From Manis javanica (Eukaryota; Chordata; Mammalia; Pholidota; Manidae), in assembly GCF_040802235.1 (NCBI RefSeq), contig NC_133158.1:43528001-43592000 (forward strand): a DNA stretch of 64,000 nt, written 5' to 3'. Made by a program: the position numbers and the translations under genes. Under the pieces are notes generated by a model. The model saw nothing but the letters and a program-made list of their open reading frames with translations, was not told the origin of the DNA and searched no databases. Below, piece after piece: positions 48,901-59,830 of this stretch. Every line of letters starts with the position of its first letter. The stretch's first letter is position 1.

Positions 48901-49220
48901 ATAAGCTTTGGTATGTGTTTTTTTTTCCTGGTAATTATTCTGCTTATGTTTTGTTGAGTTTCTGCAATACATGGGTTGAGGTCTTTTATCAGTTTTGAGG
49001 AACTCGTAGCTATCATCCCTTCAAATAATTTTCTGCCCCATCCTCTGTCTTCCCTCTTTCTGGGGCTTCAGTTACACATTTACTGGAACTTCAGACTAGG
49101 TCCTGACTTGTTTTTATGCTTTGAATTATTATTTCATTCTTTTGTTTTTAAGATCTTTCAGTCTGGATGTTTTCAATATTCTGTCTTTCAGTTCATTACT
49201 CCTGTTTCCTGCTGTGTGAC
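45985..49220 (-). mobile_element. Old LINE-1, ORF2 through 5' region, reverse orientation
   Basis: Reversed ORF2 from TTTGTATTTCCCTGACCAACAGTGATATTAGGCACC-like and TCTGGACATGAGCCATTTGTCAAATGC-like parts, through 'TTTATTGAACTTATAGAAAA' and GTGGGCTTTTAAATTTCTTCTTTTAG-like parts. From about 48520 it continues as reversed ORF1-region sequence: AAGAACTTCCTTTAGTATTATTTGTAA-like, GGGTTGAGGTCTTTTATCAGTTTTGAGG-like and TCCCTTCAAATAATTTTCTGCCCC-like. Strongly mutated with no intact frame. The open frames inside are chance or ORF2 debris. Confidence 0.8.
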
Positions 49221-49290
49221 AAATGCATCACGCCATGTATCCAACATTACAGTATTAGAACAGTTTCATGAAGTCCAAATAGAGGGCCAG
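49221..49290 (-). mobile_element. LINE-1 3' UTR scrap, reverse orientation
   Basis: CGCCATGTATCCAACATTACAGTATTAGAACAGTTTCATG-like sequence matches the reversed 3' UTR of old L1s (GCCATTATATCCATCATTACAGTATCATACAGAATAGTTTC). It probably belongs to the second L1 to its right. Confidence 0.55.
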
Positions 49291-49500
49291 TCCGTGCACA
49301 GCACCGTGAGGGCCCCAGTGATGTTCCCACTCTCCCTTCTTCAGCTGGTGGAGGGCGCCACGGCCAGCCCTGGGTAAGTACATGACACGGCCATCACATT
49401 CCCAAGTGTCCCTTCCGGACATGAAAACATCTAATATGTATTCTCTGTGTCTCTTGAAGCATGTAAAATATCCTATCCTCACCTTCACTTTTAGAGGATT
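49291..49500. other. GC-rich insert of unknown origin between two L1 copies
   Basis: About 200 bases richer in GC and CpG than the AT-rich L1 sequence on both sides. It holds a pyrimidine tract with TTCTTCAG ending at 49344 and a perfect GTAAGT donor motif at 49374-49379, 29 bases apart. No protein resemblance was found on either strand. It may be a diverged transposon, transduced sequence or unique DNA that predates the L1s. Confidence 0.4.
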
Positions 49501-49559
49501 AATTTGCTTGTGTAGGCTTTTAAGTTATTTTTATTTTTAATTTTTTAAAATAATTCACT

Positions 49560-51300
49560 TCATACTCTTATTTACATTCTTTCTGATGAGAATCTGCTAT
49601 AATTATTATCCTTGTTCCTCTATAAGTTAGAGGATTTTTTCCTCTGGTGTTTTAAAGATTTTCTCTTTATGTCTGATTTTCTGTGCTTTGAAATTTAGTA
49701 TGCCTATGTAAGTTGTATTTATTTATTTTTAGTTGTTGGGAGCAGGTATTTATCGCGCTTGGTGTTCTCTAACCTCCCTGGGTCTGTGGTTTAATGTCTG
49801 TTGCTCATTTTGGAAAAGTGTTGGCCATTATTATTGCAGATGTTCCTTTTGCACAGCTCTCTGCTTCATCTTCTGGTATACCAACTGCACATATGGCGCC
49901 CTTTTGAAATTGTCCCACAATTTTGGGGTAGTCTGTTTTGGGTTGTATTTTCCCCATTATTTTTTCTCTCTGTATTTTTGTCTGGGAAATTTTATTGGCC
50001 TTTCTTCAGGGTCACTAATTCCTTGGTGATGTCACAATGATGGAGGAGCTCATCAAAATAGCCTTGATTTCTCTTATGGTATTTTTTACTTCTAACATTT
50101 AAAAAATTTACTTAAAGTTTCAATTCATTATTCATCTGTTCTTGCCTGTGCCTACACTGTCTCTTAGAGACATTAACATAATAATCCTAGATTTTTAAAT
50201 TCCCATCTTTTCAGTTTGTGCTTCTTCTTGTCCTTTGGATGCCTTGTAATTTTTTGTTGCAAGCTGGATGTGACCTTTCAGGTAACAGAAACTCAAGTAA
50301 ATAGGGCTATCATGTTAGGTTTTATGTTAGCCTGGCCAAGAGTTAGACTGTGTCTGGTATTTACTGTGGGTGCCAGAGGCTGGAGTGTCATTGGTTTTGT
50401 CTCCCCTGTTGGCTTTGGCTTCCTTAGGGACTCCTCCCTATGTTGTCTGCACTCTGCAGCTGTTTTAGACACAAGCCATTGCTTTTATGCTGAAGCCCCT
50501 TGGTGTGGTGGTACTTGGCGGGGAAGCGGAAGCATTTTGTAGTCCTGTGATAGAATCTCACTGTGTTAGGGGGCCTGTGTCCATGGGCTCTGACCCTCAC
50601 AAGGGCTTCTGCAGGACCTTGGCTCTTTCTTTTTGCCTACTCTCTCCCATGGCTGCAGTGTTCCAAGTCTATGTCATTGAAGCTTTGGTCCCCGATGAGG
50701 GAGGAGAAAACTTTCCCTTTAGGTGAGATAAGAAGGCTACATGGGACTTGACTGGGGGAAATGTCCTTTCTGTAGCTGAGATAAGGTTCTGTGAAATTCT
50801 TTTCCATTGGATGTAGTCCTCAGGTGTGGCAAAGATTCTTACATTTCCCAATGATTGCCTTTCCCTCAGCAGAGGCAGAACATCTTTCTCCAATCTTTAC
50901 CATGAGAATCTGGTTTGGTTCCTGGAAGTAAAGCCCACAGATGTGTGCCCCCCACCCCAGCTACGTCTAAGACCCCCAGGAGCTCCTCACCCCTGAGCTA
51001 GCCTATTCTTCAGCGTCTAGCAGTACATCAAAATTGCTGTTGAAGCATTCCTACCAATTTATGGCTCTAGTGGCTTAAGTTCCAGATAAGCAGGTCTGGG
51101 ATATAATTCCCTGTATTTGCCTGTGTCCAGATTTTGGGGTGGTGGTTTACCCCATGACCTCAACTTTTTTGATAAGTTCAAGAAAAAATCACAGATTTTC
51201 AGTTTGTCCAGGTTTTTTGCTTTTGTTCAAGCATGGATGCTGACTTCCAAGCTTTACATGTCCAAACTGAAATCATTACCTCTAATTTAAAAAAAATTAA
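49560..51300 (-). mobile_element. Second old LINE-1, ORF1 region and 5' UTR, reverse orientation
   Basis: Repeats the ORF1-side sequence already met at 48520-49220: TTCTGATGAGAATCTGCTATAATTATTATCC-like, 'GTCTGTGGTTTAATGTCTGT', CATCTTCTGGTATACCAACTGCACATATG-like and GAAATTGTCCCACAATTTTGGGG-like segments. It therefore comes from a separate insertion. From about 50200 it is old L1 5' UTR (CTTGTAATTTTTTGTTGCAAGCTGGATGTGA-like; ATGCTGACTTCCAAGCTTTACATGTCC-like). ORF2 is missing. Confidence 0.75.
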
Positions 51301-51439
51301 AAGTTATTGGTTCCACTGCCTGTCTAATCATATTTTTATTATATCCCAGGCATTGCATAAAAATAACTAAATCATACATGCTTTTGATAATGTCTTCTTC
51401 CATAAGCTCCTTTTTTCTCTTGGGGACGTACAGGACAAG

Positions 51440-52395
51440 GCACTGATCACTTCAGTCCAGTTAAGATGATCTTGGGTTGGAATCTCAGCAAGACTTGTTT
51501 CCTACCTGTTACATCCCCTTTTCTGGGTTGGGGTGCTCCTAGGCTCTTGCTTTATCTCCTCGTCATAGGATGTTCCACCCTTCAGAGTCAGAGCTTAGTT
51601 CTTCAACCTTTCACTTTGTACAAGTTCAGAAATCTGGCAAATGCCTTGACAGGTCGTATGTCCTTTGCAATTCTCCCTCTTCTTGTGGGGTGTTGTTCTC
51701 TAAGGGAGCCTGGGGAGATGTCACTACGCCTTTATGCCAAGCCCCCTCATCAGGCATGACTTCCCGAGACTTTTGATTGAAAAGTCTCTGTTTTTCTCAG
51801 CTCTGAATGTTTTTCCTTTGGAGTTTTTGATCTCTGCTCCTGCCTCACACAAGTTCAAATAGAGCTGATGACTTGAAAGGGAGGCTGGCTTTGTGTTTGT
51901 TGCAGTTTCTCCCTCTAATGAGACTTAGTCTCTTAAGCATTGCGTGAAATTTCAACCTGTGTTTGTGTCCAGGTTCCTGAGTTCCCAGCACTGCAGCAGA
52001 GCTCAGGAAACATCTCAACAGGAAGACATGCCTATTTGGGATTTGGGGGCTCTCCTAGTTTCCAACCCATCACCCCATCCCTAAGTGATGGCCCAAAACC
52101 TACCAGTAGCATCCCTCAGTTGGGGTTGAGCTTAATTTTGCAAATCATGTTCAGACCTGGCAAATATGCCAAGAGATAGTCATATTGGAAGCAGTCAGCA
52201 AGCACCATCTCACCGGGGGACTCTTCTGTCTCTTGGGCTTCGGTTCTTCCTGTCTTCATCACTGCTCTAGCTCTTCAATCCTTTAAAAATATGAATTGTG
52301 TAATTTATCCAGCTCTTCGAAAATAAAAGATTTCAGTGGTAGCATAGGTCTGTCATGTCCTGCTATATCTACCTGGAATCAGCAGCTGTAGATCA
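51440..52395 (-). mobile_element. Probable further LINE-1 5'-region sequence, reverse orientation
   Basis: The segment near 52275-52375 (AAAATATGAATTGTGTAATTTATCCAGCTC-like, then GCATAGGTCTGTCATGTCCTG-like) recalls reversed old L1 5' UTR. The rest of the block is similar in composition but was not matched piece by piece. It may extend the second L1 or be another copy. Confidence 0.4.
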
Positions 52396-53444
52396 TTGTT
52401 TTTAATAAGAAAAATGAGAATTCTTTCATTGTGGCATTTGCCTGTATGTGCCACTCTAGTGGAGATATCAGCAAAGCTGTCTAATGCTCATCTGTGGGCT
52501 CATCGAATGAGCTGGATGGATGCAGTGACCTCCCACATGTTTAGTGTTGGACTGTCAAGAAGAGGAGGAATTCAGTATTTGTGTTACAAACTTTGCAAGG
52601 TATAATAAGCATACACCCATCTATGGTTCCTATGGGCATGAAAGGCTACACTGTAGAGGAGAATTCAGCATCCATAAACAGGAGCAGAAAGCACAATAGA
52701 AAAAAAATAGCATAATATTACATGAAGCAGAGGAAAACTGGAATATCCTGTGGGGCACTTTAATTAGAACCCAGAAAATTGCAATTTCTTTAGAAACAAC
52801 ACAAAGAACAGGAAATATCCAGTGTAGATTCACAAAGGACTACTTAGAGGTATACCAAAAAAAAAAAATTATACTGGAAATGGTAGACAAGGGAGAGAAA
52901 CTCAGAAACAAAAGGAAAAAGAAGTTAATGTTAAAAAAATTTCAAAATGTTTCAACATTATATAATGCCAATTAGGTTAGCATGCTGCAGGATAAAAGCA
53001 GAAAACCATCAGATTAATTTTTCAGTGTTCCTGGTAAGGGTGTAAATTGTCAAATACTTTGAGAAAAATGTGAAACAAATAGTCTGCATGAGTTCAGCTT
53101 AGTAGGAGGGCAAGATAGACAGTGGAGGAGTTAGTGACGGTGTGAGTCTCTGACTGCAAAGAGATCTCTGTTTCTGGGGTTTCTTAGGGTTGCAGTGTCT
53201 GCTTGCTCAAAATATGGATGAGTATTGTACACATATATTTGTGGTGTGTGTATCTGTGCACTAAAGTAAAGGCTGAGGAATCGTATGTCATTAGCTTTAC
53301 ACACAAATACAAGAACTCCCCTTTCCAAACACAATGAGAATAAATAATCTGACATATGTGTATGTGTATGAAGGGCTCCCAAGAGACAGAGTATCTGAAA
53401 TCAGTGATGTCCGAGAAAATCGAAGGTTTACTGGGATGCTGTGC
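52396..53444. other. Apparently unique sequence, no gene recognised
   Basis: A-rich in parts (poly-A of about 12 at 52857-52868). No confident repeat or exon. Confidence 0.4.
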
Positions 53445-53670
53445 TGGGGCTGTAGAGAGAATGTGGATTCTGGGGTCAGACTTGGGTTCAAATCCTGACA
53501 CCACATTTAACTAATGGCTGAGCATGAGCAAGTCATTGCCTTTCTGAGCTTCAGTCTCCTTGTGTGCAGAGTGGAGGTACCACCCACTTCACAGGGTTTT
53601 TGTGGTCATTAAATTAAGTGACACGTCCTTAATGCTGAGCACAGTGCTCGGGACCAGACAGGCGTACTGT
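53445..53670 (+). repeat. MIR SINE, nearly complete
   Basis: Follows MIR through most of its length: GTAGAGAGAATGTGGATTCTGGGGTCAGACTTGGGTTCAAATCCTGAC-like, GAGCAAGTCATTGCCTTTCTGAGC-like, 'TTCAGTCTCCTTGTGTGCAG', TTCACAGGGTTTTTGTGGTCATTAAATTAAGTG-like and CTGAGCACAGTGCTCGG-like. One of the best preserved MIRs here. Confidence 0.85.
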
Positions 53671-55289
53671 GGATGAGAGCTCTCCCAACGGCCTGGTGCA
53701 ATGGGAACAAGAATGATCAGGTGCAGCTGGCATGCCAGGCTGAGGGCAGAGGGACAGCAGTGGGTGTGCCCTGAATGGGGTCACTGTTGATTAGAGCTGG
53801 GAGAGCAGAGTTAGAGGCTGATGGAGCCTGGTGCTTGTATTACAAGAAAACACGGGTTCTAGGCAGGTAGGAGCGATTGGAGCAGGACGCAGGTGGGAAG
53901 CCCCCAGAGGCAGTTCCCCAAGTGTGGCACTTTCAGGTTCTGAGTTATGGTTTATCCGTAACCCTGTCTTCTCACCGATCACAATGCAGTCAATGAACCT
54001 AGCCTTGTAGGCCCTACGCTGTGACCAGGTCTCCGTTGTCGCCTGCCCTCGAGCCAGCATAGTGTTGATACATCTAATTCTGCTCACAGCAAGGACACCA
54101 GGTGACCCCTGGCCAGGTCATCAACTGTATCAACGCCACTCTCCTCATTTCTACGATGAGGGGGTTGAGATCATTGAAGACTTTTACAAAGCTAAGAATC
54201 CGTGATGTCTAAGATGAAGAAACACCTTGCAATGTTTTTTTTTTTTTAAAAAAGGATCAAAGTAAGAAAATAACTGTACAAGCGTAATCTGCAACAGGAG
54301 GTAATACAAATCACCATGACTTCTGTGAGAATAAGAGGAAAACCATGCAGGGGTCATAGAGGGCTACCAGCCAGACACACATCTTTGTCTGCGGCACTGC
54401 TGACGAGCAGAGGCTACTTGAGGGTGGGGGAGGCAGAGGAGGCACAGTTCCAACTTGTGCAATCAGGCCAAATAAGCCTCTGGGGGCAGTGGGAAATTGG
54501 AAGTCAGGGAGAAAGAGGAGAAAACTCGGAGCCCAGTGCTTCCAGGTAGTGAGAAACGGTGGCTACTTCCTCCTGGACAAAGGGTTACCACATAGAAAGG
54601 TTTAGACTGTGATTTGCTTTCATTTCCACAGCTGGGAGGACTTTTTCTCCCTCTATTTTTAGCCTTTGGTTCAGACATGATTGGGCTTGCTGAGTAACTG
54701 GCTTCTTAATTATATTTGTCTGACGAAGGAAACATTTTGTGTTTAGTCACACAGTGTGTAAGGACGGGGTCTGGAAGCACACCAGCAGACGGAAGAAACC
54801 TACTCTTCATAAGGTTAGAAAAGAATTCCAAGCAAAATCTAAAAGAAATTGGTCAGATGGATGAGGGAAGGGCTGACTGGATTTCCAGAAGCAGAAAGTT
54901 CTGTGCCGACCCCTCATTTAAAAGGATGTTGGCGATGAGCAGGGGTGGAGCTAAGAGCTTTGGTGCGGCCCGGGGAAGAGGAGAGAAGGAGGACACAGCC
55001 CATCCAGAGTTTAGGGATTTGCACTTCAGCATTAGGGTTTCTGAAGGGGCCTGACTTTCTTCCCCCTGTCCCACTACATTCAGTGTAGACAGTAGGTCAA
55101 AGGGATGGATGAGGGGGGATCCCATGCCCTCTGGCTGGAGACCTAGCGTAGTGTCACTTGCTGCACAGAAGAGGGGGAAAGCGTCCTGCAGCTCACTTCC
55201 TCCTCTTTGGCTTTCCCTTCAGTGGGGTATAGTCAGCATTGCTGCAAAGTGATGGTGACCACGTCCCGTAAAAACAGCATCAGGCAAGT
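53671..55289. other. Apparently unique sequence, no gene recognised
   Basis: A T-run followed by an A-run lies at about 54235-54254. No gene or repeat called. The 112-codon plus frame at 54716-55054 has no recognisable domain. Confidence 0.4.
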
Positions 55290-55890
55290 GGGGCAGGGGA
55301 GAATCACTGCAGTTCTTTTTATTTCATTCCCTCCTGTGGTGGACAAATCCTGTGGTGAGCCCCAGGGCTCCCTGCCTGCTGGTGCTCGTGCCTTTGTGAA
55401 ATGCCCCTTCTCTTGGGTTTCGGTGACATCTGCGACCTGCTGCTAGTCAGTAGAATACGGCCAAAGTGGTGGTATGTCTCCTCTGTTATTGCTGTGTTAC
55501 AAGACCCTGATTTGCTAGCAGCCTCTTTCTTGGTGTCTTACAGGCCTTGAAGAAACATGAAGTTGTGTTGCGAGGTGCTGGGCTGCGCGCAGGGAGCTGT
55601 GGGCTCTGCGGAGCTGTGGACAGCCCCCAGCCTCCAGCCATGAGCCACCAGGGAATTCTGCCAACCCCCTGCCGAAGCTTGGAAGTGAACCCCTCCTCAG
55701 TCCAGCTTCCAGATGGGAACACAGCCCAGCTCACACTTTGCAGTCGTGTGAGACCCTCAGCAGAGGACCCGGGTGAGCTGTGCTTGGAAGTTCTGAAGCA
55801 CAGAAGTAGAAAAGCAATAGGTGTTTTAAGCCACTAAGCTTGTGGGGATGTGTGGAGTGGCACAGAGAACTAATATACCTCCTGTACCTC
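55290..55890 (+). mobile_element. Solo MaLR-like LTR (MLT1-like)
   Basis: Parts in order: CTAGTCAGTAGAATACGGCCAAAGTGGTGGTATGTC-like, 'GGGAATTCTGCCAACCCCCT', GAAGCTTGGAAGTGAACCCC-like, CGTGTGAGACCCTCAGCAGAGGACCCGGGTGAGCTGTGC-like and GTTTTAAGCCACTAAGCTTGTGG-like. The last is the usual 3' end of these LTRs. The open frames here (96 codons plus, 82 codons minus) are LTR sequence, not genes. The left limit is uncertain. Confidence 0.7.
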
Positions 55891-55911
55891 TCTAGACTGT
55901 ATTCTACAATC

Positions 55912-56252
55912 CCACCGTTTGCCACAGCACAGATGGACCTTGAGAGTATTATGCTAAGGGAAAAGAGTCAAAGAAAGAGGAATCCCATATGATTTCACTT
56001 AAATGTGGCATCTACAAAACAAAACTAGCAAACAGACCAAACTAACAGATACAGAGAACAGATGGGTGGTTACCAAGGGGCTGTGGAGTAGGGGTGGGTG
56101 TAAGGTAAGGGGGTCACTTGCACCATGATAACTAGACTTGCGTGGGGATCCCTTCACAGTGTAGGCAGATATCGAGTCAGTATGTTGTACACCTGAAACT
56201 TATATAGTGTTATGTACCAATTTTACTTCAATAAAAAAGTAATAAATAAAAC
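55912..56252 (+). mobile_element. 5'-truncated LINE-1 with 3' end and A-rich tail
   Basis: Starts within L1 ORF2 end/3' UTR sequence (CAGATGGACCTTGAGAGTATTATGCTAAGGG-like, CCCATATGATTTCACTTAAATGTGGCATCT-like). It ends in 'GTACACCTGAAACTTATATA', a CAATTTTACTTCAATAAAAAAGTAATAAATAAAA-like terminus and an A-rich tail. This 3' end is the form I associate with laurasiatherian L1s. Only about 340 bases survive, as is usual for retrotransposition that stopped early. Confidence 0.85.
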
Positions 56253-56472
56253 AGAGGTTCTCAAAGGGAGAGAGTTTGCCTCCTACTTGATAACTGGCAC
56301 TGCCTAGAGATACTTTTATTTGTCAGAGCTCAGGGATGGGGGTGTTTCTATTGGCATCTGGTTCCTGGAGGCAAGGTTGCTGATGACCATCTACGGTGCA
56401 CGGGACAGTCTCAGAGTGAAGAGTCACCCAGCCCAGGTTGTGACCAGTGCTGACAGTAGGAAACCCTGATTT
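56253..56472 (+). mobile_element. MER20-like nonautonomous hAT DNA transposon
   Basis: Left terminus CAGAGGTTCTCAAAGG and right terminus GGAAACCCTG form the expected inverted repeats. Inside are GGGGGTGTTTCTATTGGCATCTGG-like and CATCTACGGTGCACGGGACAG-like parts, in the order of the element. It starts directly at the A-rich tail of the L1 on its left. Confidence 0.7.
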
Positions 56473-57595
56473 AAAAGACTCTGATTCAACCCCATATATT
56501 TGGCAAAGAAGCCAGCAGAGACCACAAAAATATCTGAAGTGAGAATCCCCTCCACTTGCCCCAGTCTTGCCCTCCCAACTAGCTCTCCCTTCCCTTTGAC
56601 GACAAGTGGAGCTCCAGGAGAAATAAAGCGGGCTGCTTTTTCCCCTTTGCATTGCTGTTAGGTTTTAACGTTCATCTTTATTAGCTTTACCCCAGAGTTT
56701 TGGTGTGGACACAGTGGATCATTATTCATTTAGAAAGCAAACAACGACCGCATGGGTCCTCATAGCCTGATTCGTGCCCCTGGGGTGATAGGATGCGAAC
56801 CAGACCACATGTCCTACACATGCAAATGTGAAAGTCTGCATGTAAGTGTAGGATGCATTTTCTCTTTCACCCAGGAAAAGAGGCAGCCATCCTGCTCCCA
56901 TCCCCAAAGGAAGGAGGAAACCTTTGGTCCCTGGAGATGGAAGAGAAAGGATTCTGGGTTCTCATTTTAACCATCCCCTCAAAGGCCAGGTGACCCCTGA
57001 GTGTCCAGCTTTTGTGACCCAAGATGTTTCTGTTTCCAGGTCTCATTTCCCCTTGAAACATAACCATATGTCCAGTTAGTACATCTCTCTGGGATTCTCT
57101 CAGTCTTGAGCTAGCTTCCTAAGCTTTCTCTGAGCCCAGGATCTCCATTTTGCATTCTGTGACCACCCCATGAAAAGTAGGTTCTCCTGATACCCGGAAA
57201 ACCAGAGGGTGTTCCTGAGTCACAGCCCACAAATCCGTCTGGGAAGTTCTACCGAGCTTGATAGAACTATTGATTAAGGAGTTCCTTCTGACATTCTACG
57301 GATGGCTTATTTATAGTTTAGAAGGGACCTTGTGGAGTCAGTACCCCTGAACGATTATGTCCAGGGGGAATTTGTCCCTGAGACTAATTGGTAGTAAGAA
57401 TACCTCTAAGTTCTCCTGAAATCAGTCTTGAGGGCACTGTCACTCGCACCTCAGTGACTGACAGTCGGTGTGCCTGTCGTGGTAACCCTGACTTCTGGAT
57501 TCTGTCTGCCATTGCTGTGCACATGGCCCACACAGGCAGAGGTTCTATTCAAGGACAATGGGGACACACCCTCAGCATTTGGAGATCATTAAAAA
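56473..57595. other. Apparently unique sequence, no gene recognised
   Basis: No gene or repeat recognised. Confidence 0.4.
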
Positions 57596-57605
57596 CAATG
57601 CTAAA

Positions 57606-57611
57606 GTGCTC

Positions 57612-57642
<31 letters not shown>

Positions 57643-57712
57643 AATACAGAGAAGATTATCATGGCCCCTGAGCAAGGATGACACGCAAATTCGTGAAGCG
57701 TTCCATATTTTT
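57606..57712 (+). pseudogene. RNU6 (pseudogene): U6 spliceosomal snRNA retropseudogene
   Basis: A 107-base copy of U6 snRNA from GTGCTCGCTTCGGCAGC to the terminal T5. Against the human U6 sequence as remembered it has three substitutions: ACGATAC to ACAATAC, TTAGCATGG to TTATCATGG and CCTGCGCAAGG to CCTGAGCAAGG. The second changes the catalytic AGC triad to ATC. The ACAGAGA box is intact. An A-rich tail (57713-57726) follows, and the copy lies between near-identical 10-base flanks, CAATGCTAAA (57596-57605) and CAGTGCTAAA (57728-57737). That is the signature of L1-driven retroposition. No TATA box or proximal element is visible upstream, so it is probably silent. Confidence 0.95.
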
Positions 57713-57737
57713 AAGAAAAAAAAAAACCAGTGCTAAA

Positions 57738-58819
57738 GATTAAGGGAAAGTCATTCTACGATTCTTTCAAATTGCACTATTTGGGAGTAAATGCACTCTA
57801 AATTATTTCTGAGGTAAAAAATAATGCTGTTAAGTTGCTACCAAGGACTTGGAATAGAGGCGACTGACTAGCAGATACTAGAATACAGGTGTTTACAATA
57901 TAAGAACTGAAACTTGGAGATGAAACATACTAAATATATCCCACACGCTCTGTTTCGGGGGTTTAAGTATTCACCCAGTAGAAAAATCAGAAGTGAGTTC
58001 AGATTCTGTCATCCATGCTCAGCATCCCACTCAGTCCAAATCCATCTTTCAGGAGGCATTGGACTGTAGCTGTCTCACCACGCCCCGTTTTATAGAGAGA
58101 GTGACAAGGCCAGTAACTTGTGGAGAGTAACTCTCAAGCACTCTATTCTGTGATTCTCATACATGATGAGGAACTCGTTCTGGATTTTCTTAAAGTAACA
58201 AGCAGGTGTATTTTGAAGTGGATTCACCTTGCTCTGAGCTAAGGGAGGACACCCGCCAGTTGTCTGAAGGTGCTCAGGGAGCTTGTGACTGTTACATGAC
58301 TACACGGCTGATGCCCAGGTCCCGCCTCCTGGGGACCTCCGGTCCATGACAGGCAGAAAAGTTACTGAGTGAGAAAGCTGGGCCTCTGCACGTAGGATTT
58401 ATTTTCAACTAGAGAACTTCCATTGTTTTAGGTTTGAGGATGAGGTATGTTTTCTGGAAAAGTTTAAAAGGCTAATGGTTCCATGTCTCGAGGAGCAGTT
58501 AGACCTGGCCTGCCTGAAGTTGCTGTTAGGTGAGATGGTCTCTCGGCTCTTCCATTCCACCCATTAAGCTTAGAGTATCTGGGATCAAGCTTGGGAAGAG
58601 TGCTGAGGACAGGCACCTGGGGGAGCTGTCCTGTGGACTGGTCACTGGTCTCCCCTCAAGAATCCCAGTGTCCAGCCAAGCCATGTTTGCAATAGCTGCA
58701 TATATGGCCTACCCAGGAGAATCTAAGAAAGGGGCCAATATCCTCTTTGGTCTCAGGAGAACACAGAGCCTGTCACCTGCATGTAAATGGGCTTATAATT
58801 TTCAGTGAGATACCCTGAG
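57738..58819. other. Apparently unique sequence, possible MIR scrap
   Basis: CCGTTTTATAGAGAGAGTGACAAGGCC-like sequence at 58085-58115 may be an old antisense MIR scrap. Otherwise nothing recognised. Confidence 0.4.
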
Positions 58820-59060
58820 CTCATTGATTCAGCCACTGTTGTTGAGTGTTGACCAGGTGGCTGAGGGCATGAGGCCATGAGCAAGACAGATCAATCCCTT
58901 TCCCCACGGACCTCATGGCTGCACAGTGAAGAAAGCAACGGGTAGAAGGTGGCCACCACCATATACATGGGAGAGAGCCGGCCTGCTTCAGGGGTCACAG
59001 AAGGTGTTACTGAAGAAGCACTGACAGGATGGACACCTGAGGGCCAGCTCACGGAGCACA
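58820..59060 (-). repeat. L2 LINE fragment, reverse orientation
   Basis: CATGAGCAAGACAGATCAATCCC-like, CCACGGACCTCATGGCTG-like and 'TCACAGAAGGTGTTACTGAA' segments correspond in order to the reversed L2 3' region (GTGAACAAGACAGACAAGGTCCCTGCCCTCATGGAGC). Diverged. Confidence 0.55.
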
Positions 59061-59589
59061 TAGCCTGTGATGCCAGCTGCTGCCTAGGGACATGCCCAAC
59101 GGTGAGGATCCTGGTAAGGGCCCACTCCTTAGGCAAACGAGCTGAGGATTCAGTCTTTGTCCCCTGCAGTTAGGGAATCCTGACACCCCTCCTACTGCAA
59201 CTGTGGAGACCATTTACAGGAGGCAGCTCTTTCTGTGGTGTTTAAAAACATTTCCATTTTTCCTTCTATCTTCCCATCCTTCCTTCCTCTCTTATCTTTT
59301 CTGTGGAGAACATCAGCCTAACTCCTCACACCTCTGGCCTTTCAATATCTACTCAGAACTGCCCATCCACTGGACATCCTGCAAGAGACCTGCAGCTGGG
59401 GAGGTGAGGACATGGAGCGTTTGGCACCTGAGGATGAAGCCAGTGCTTTGGGAGAGGGGTGGAGAGCGACCACCAGGACCGGACTCTTGCTATCCACGTG
59501 TTTCATGATACTTAGTAGCTGTGGGCAAACAGGTTTTATTATGCTCCTTGGTGTGTATTTGGCTCCTGTCTGCAAATGCTTGGCTTTGT
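59061..59589. other. Apparently unique sequence
   Basis: No gene or repeat recognised. Confidence 0.4.
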
Positions 59590-59830
59590 CTCTTTATGTA
59601 TTTATTTTTAAAATTAAAGTATCATTGATATACAATCTTATGTTGGTTTCAAATACGTAGCACAGCGGTTCAGCAGTTAGCCATAGTATTAAATCCTTGT
59701 CCCCTCTAGTGGGGTCACTATCTATCAATGTAGTAAGCTGTTACAGAATCATTAACTATATTCTCCGTGCTGTACAACTGTCCCTGTGACCGACCTATAT
59801 TGTGATTGCAAATTATTATGCCCCTTAATC
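59590..59830 (-). mobile_element. LINE-1 3' UTR fragment, reverse orientation
   Basis: 'AAGTATCATTGATATACAAT' followed by CTTATGTTGGTTTCAAATACG-like, CAGAATCATTAACTATATTCTCCGTGCTGTAC-like and TTGCAAATTATTATGCCCCTTAATC-like parts. It shares its opening with the young L1 at 33248-35125 and looks like a related lineage. It is short and 5' truncated. Confidence 0.75.

Noticed and set aside
48976-49377. Plus-strand frame of 133 codons running into a GTAAGT donor
   Set aside because: The first two thirds are antisense L1 sequence. Only the short GC-rich part is unexplained, and it is reported separately.
57606-57712. A functional U6 snRNA gene
   Set aside because: A-rich tail, flanking duplication, lack of an upstream Pol III promoter and a changed AGC triad all indicate a retropseudogene.
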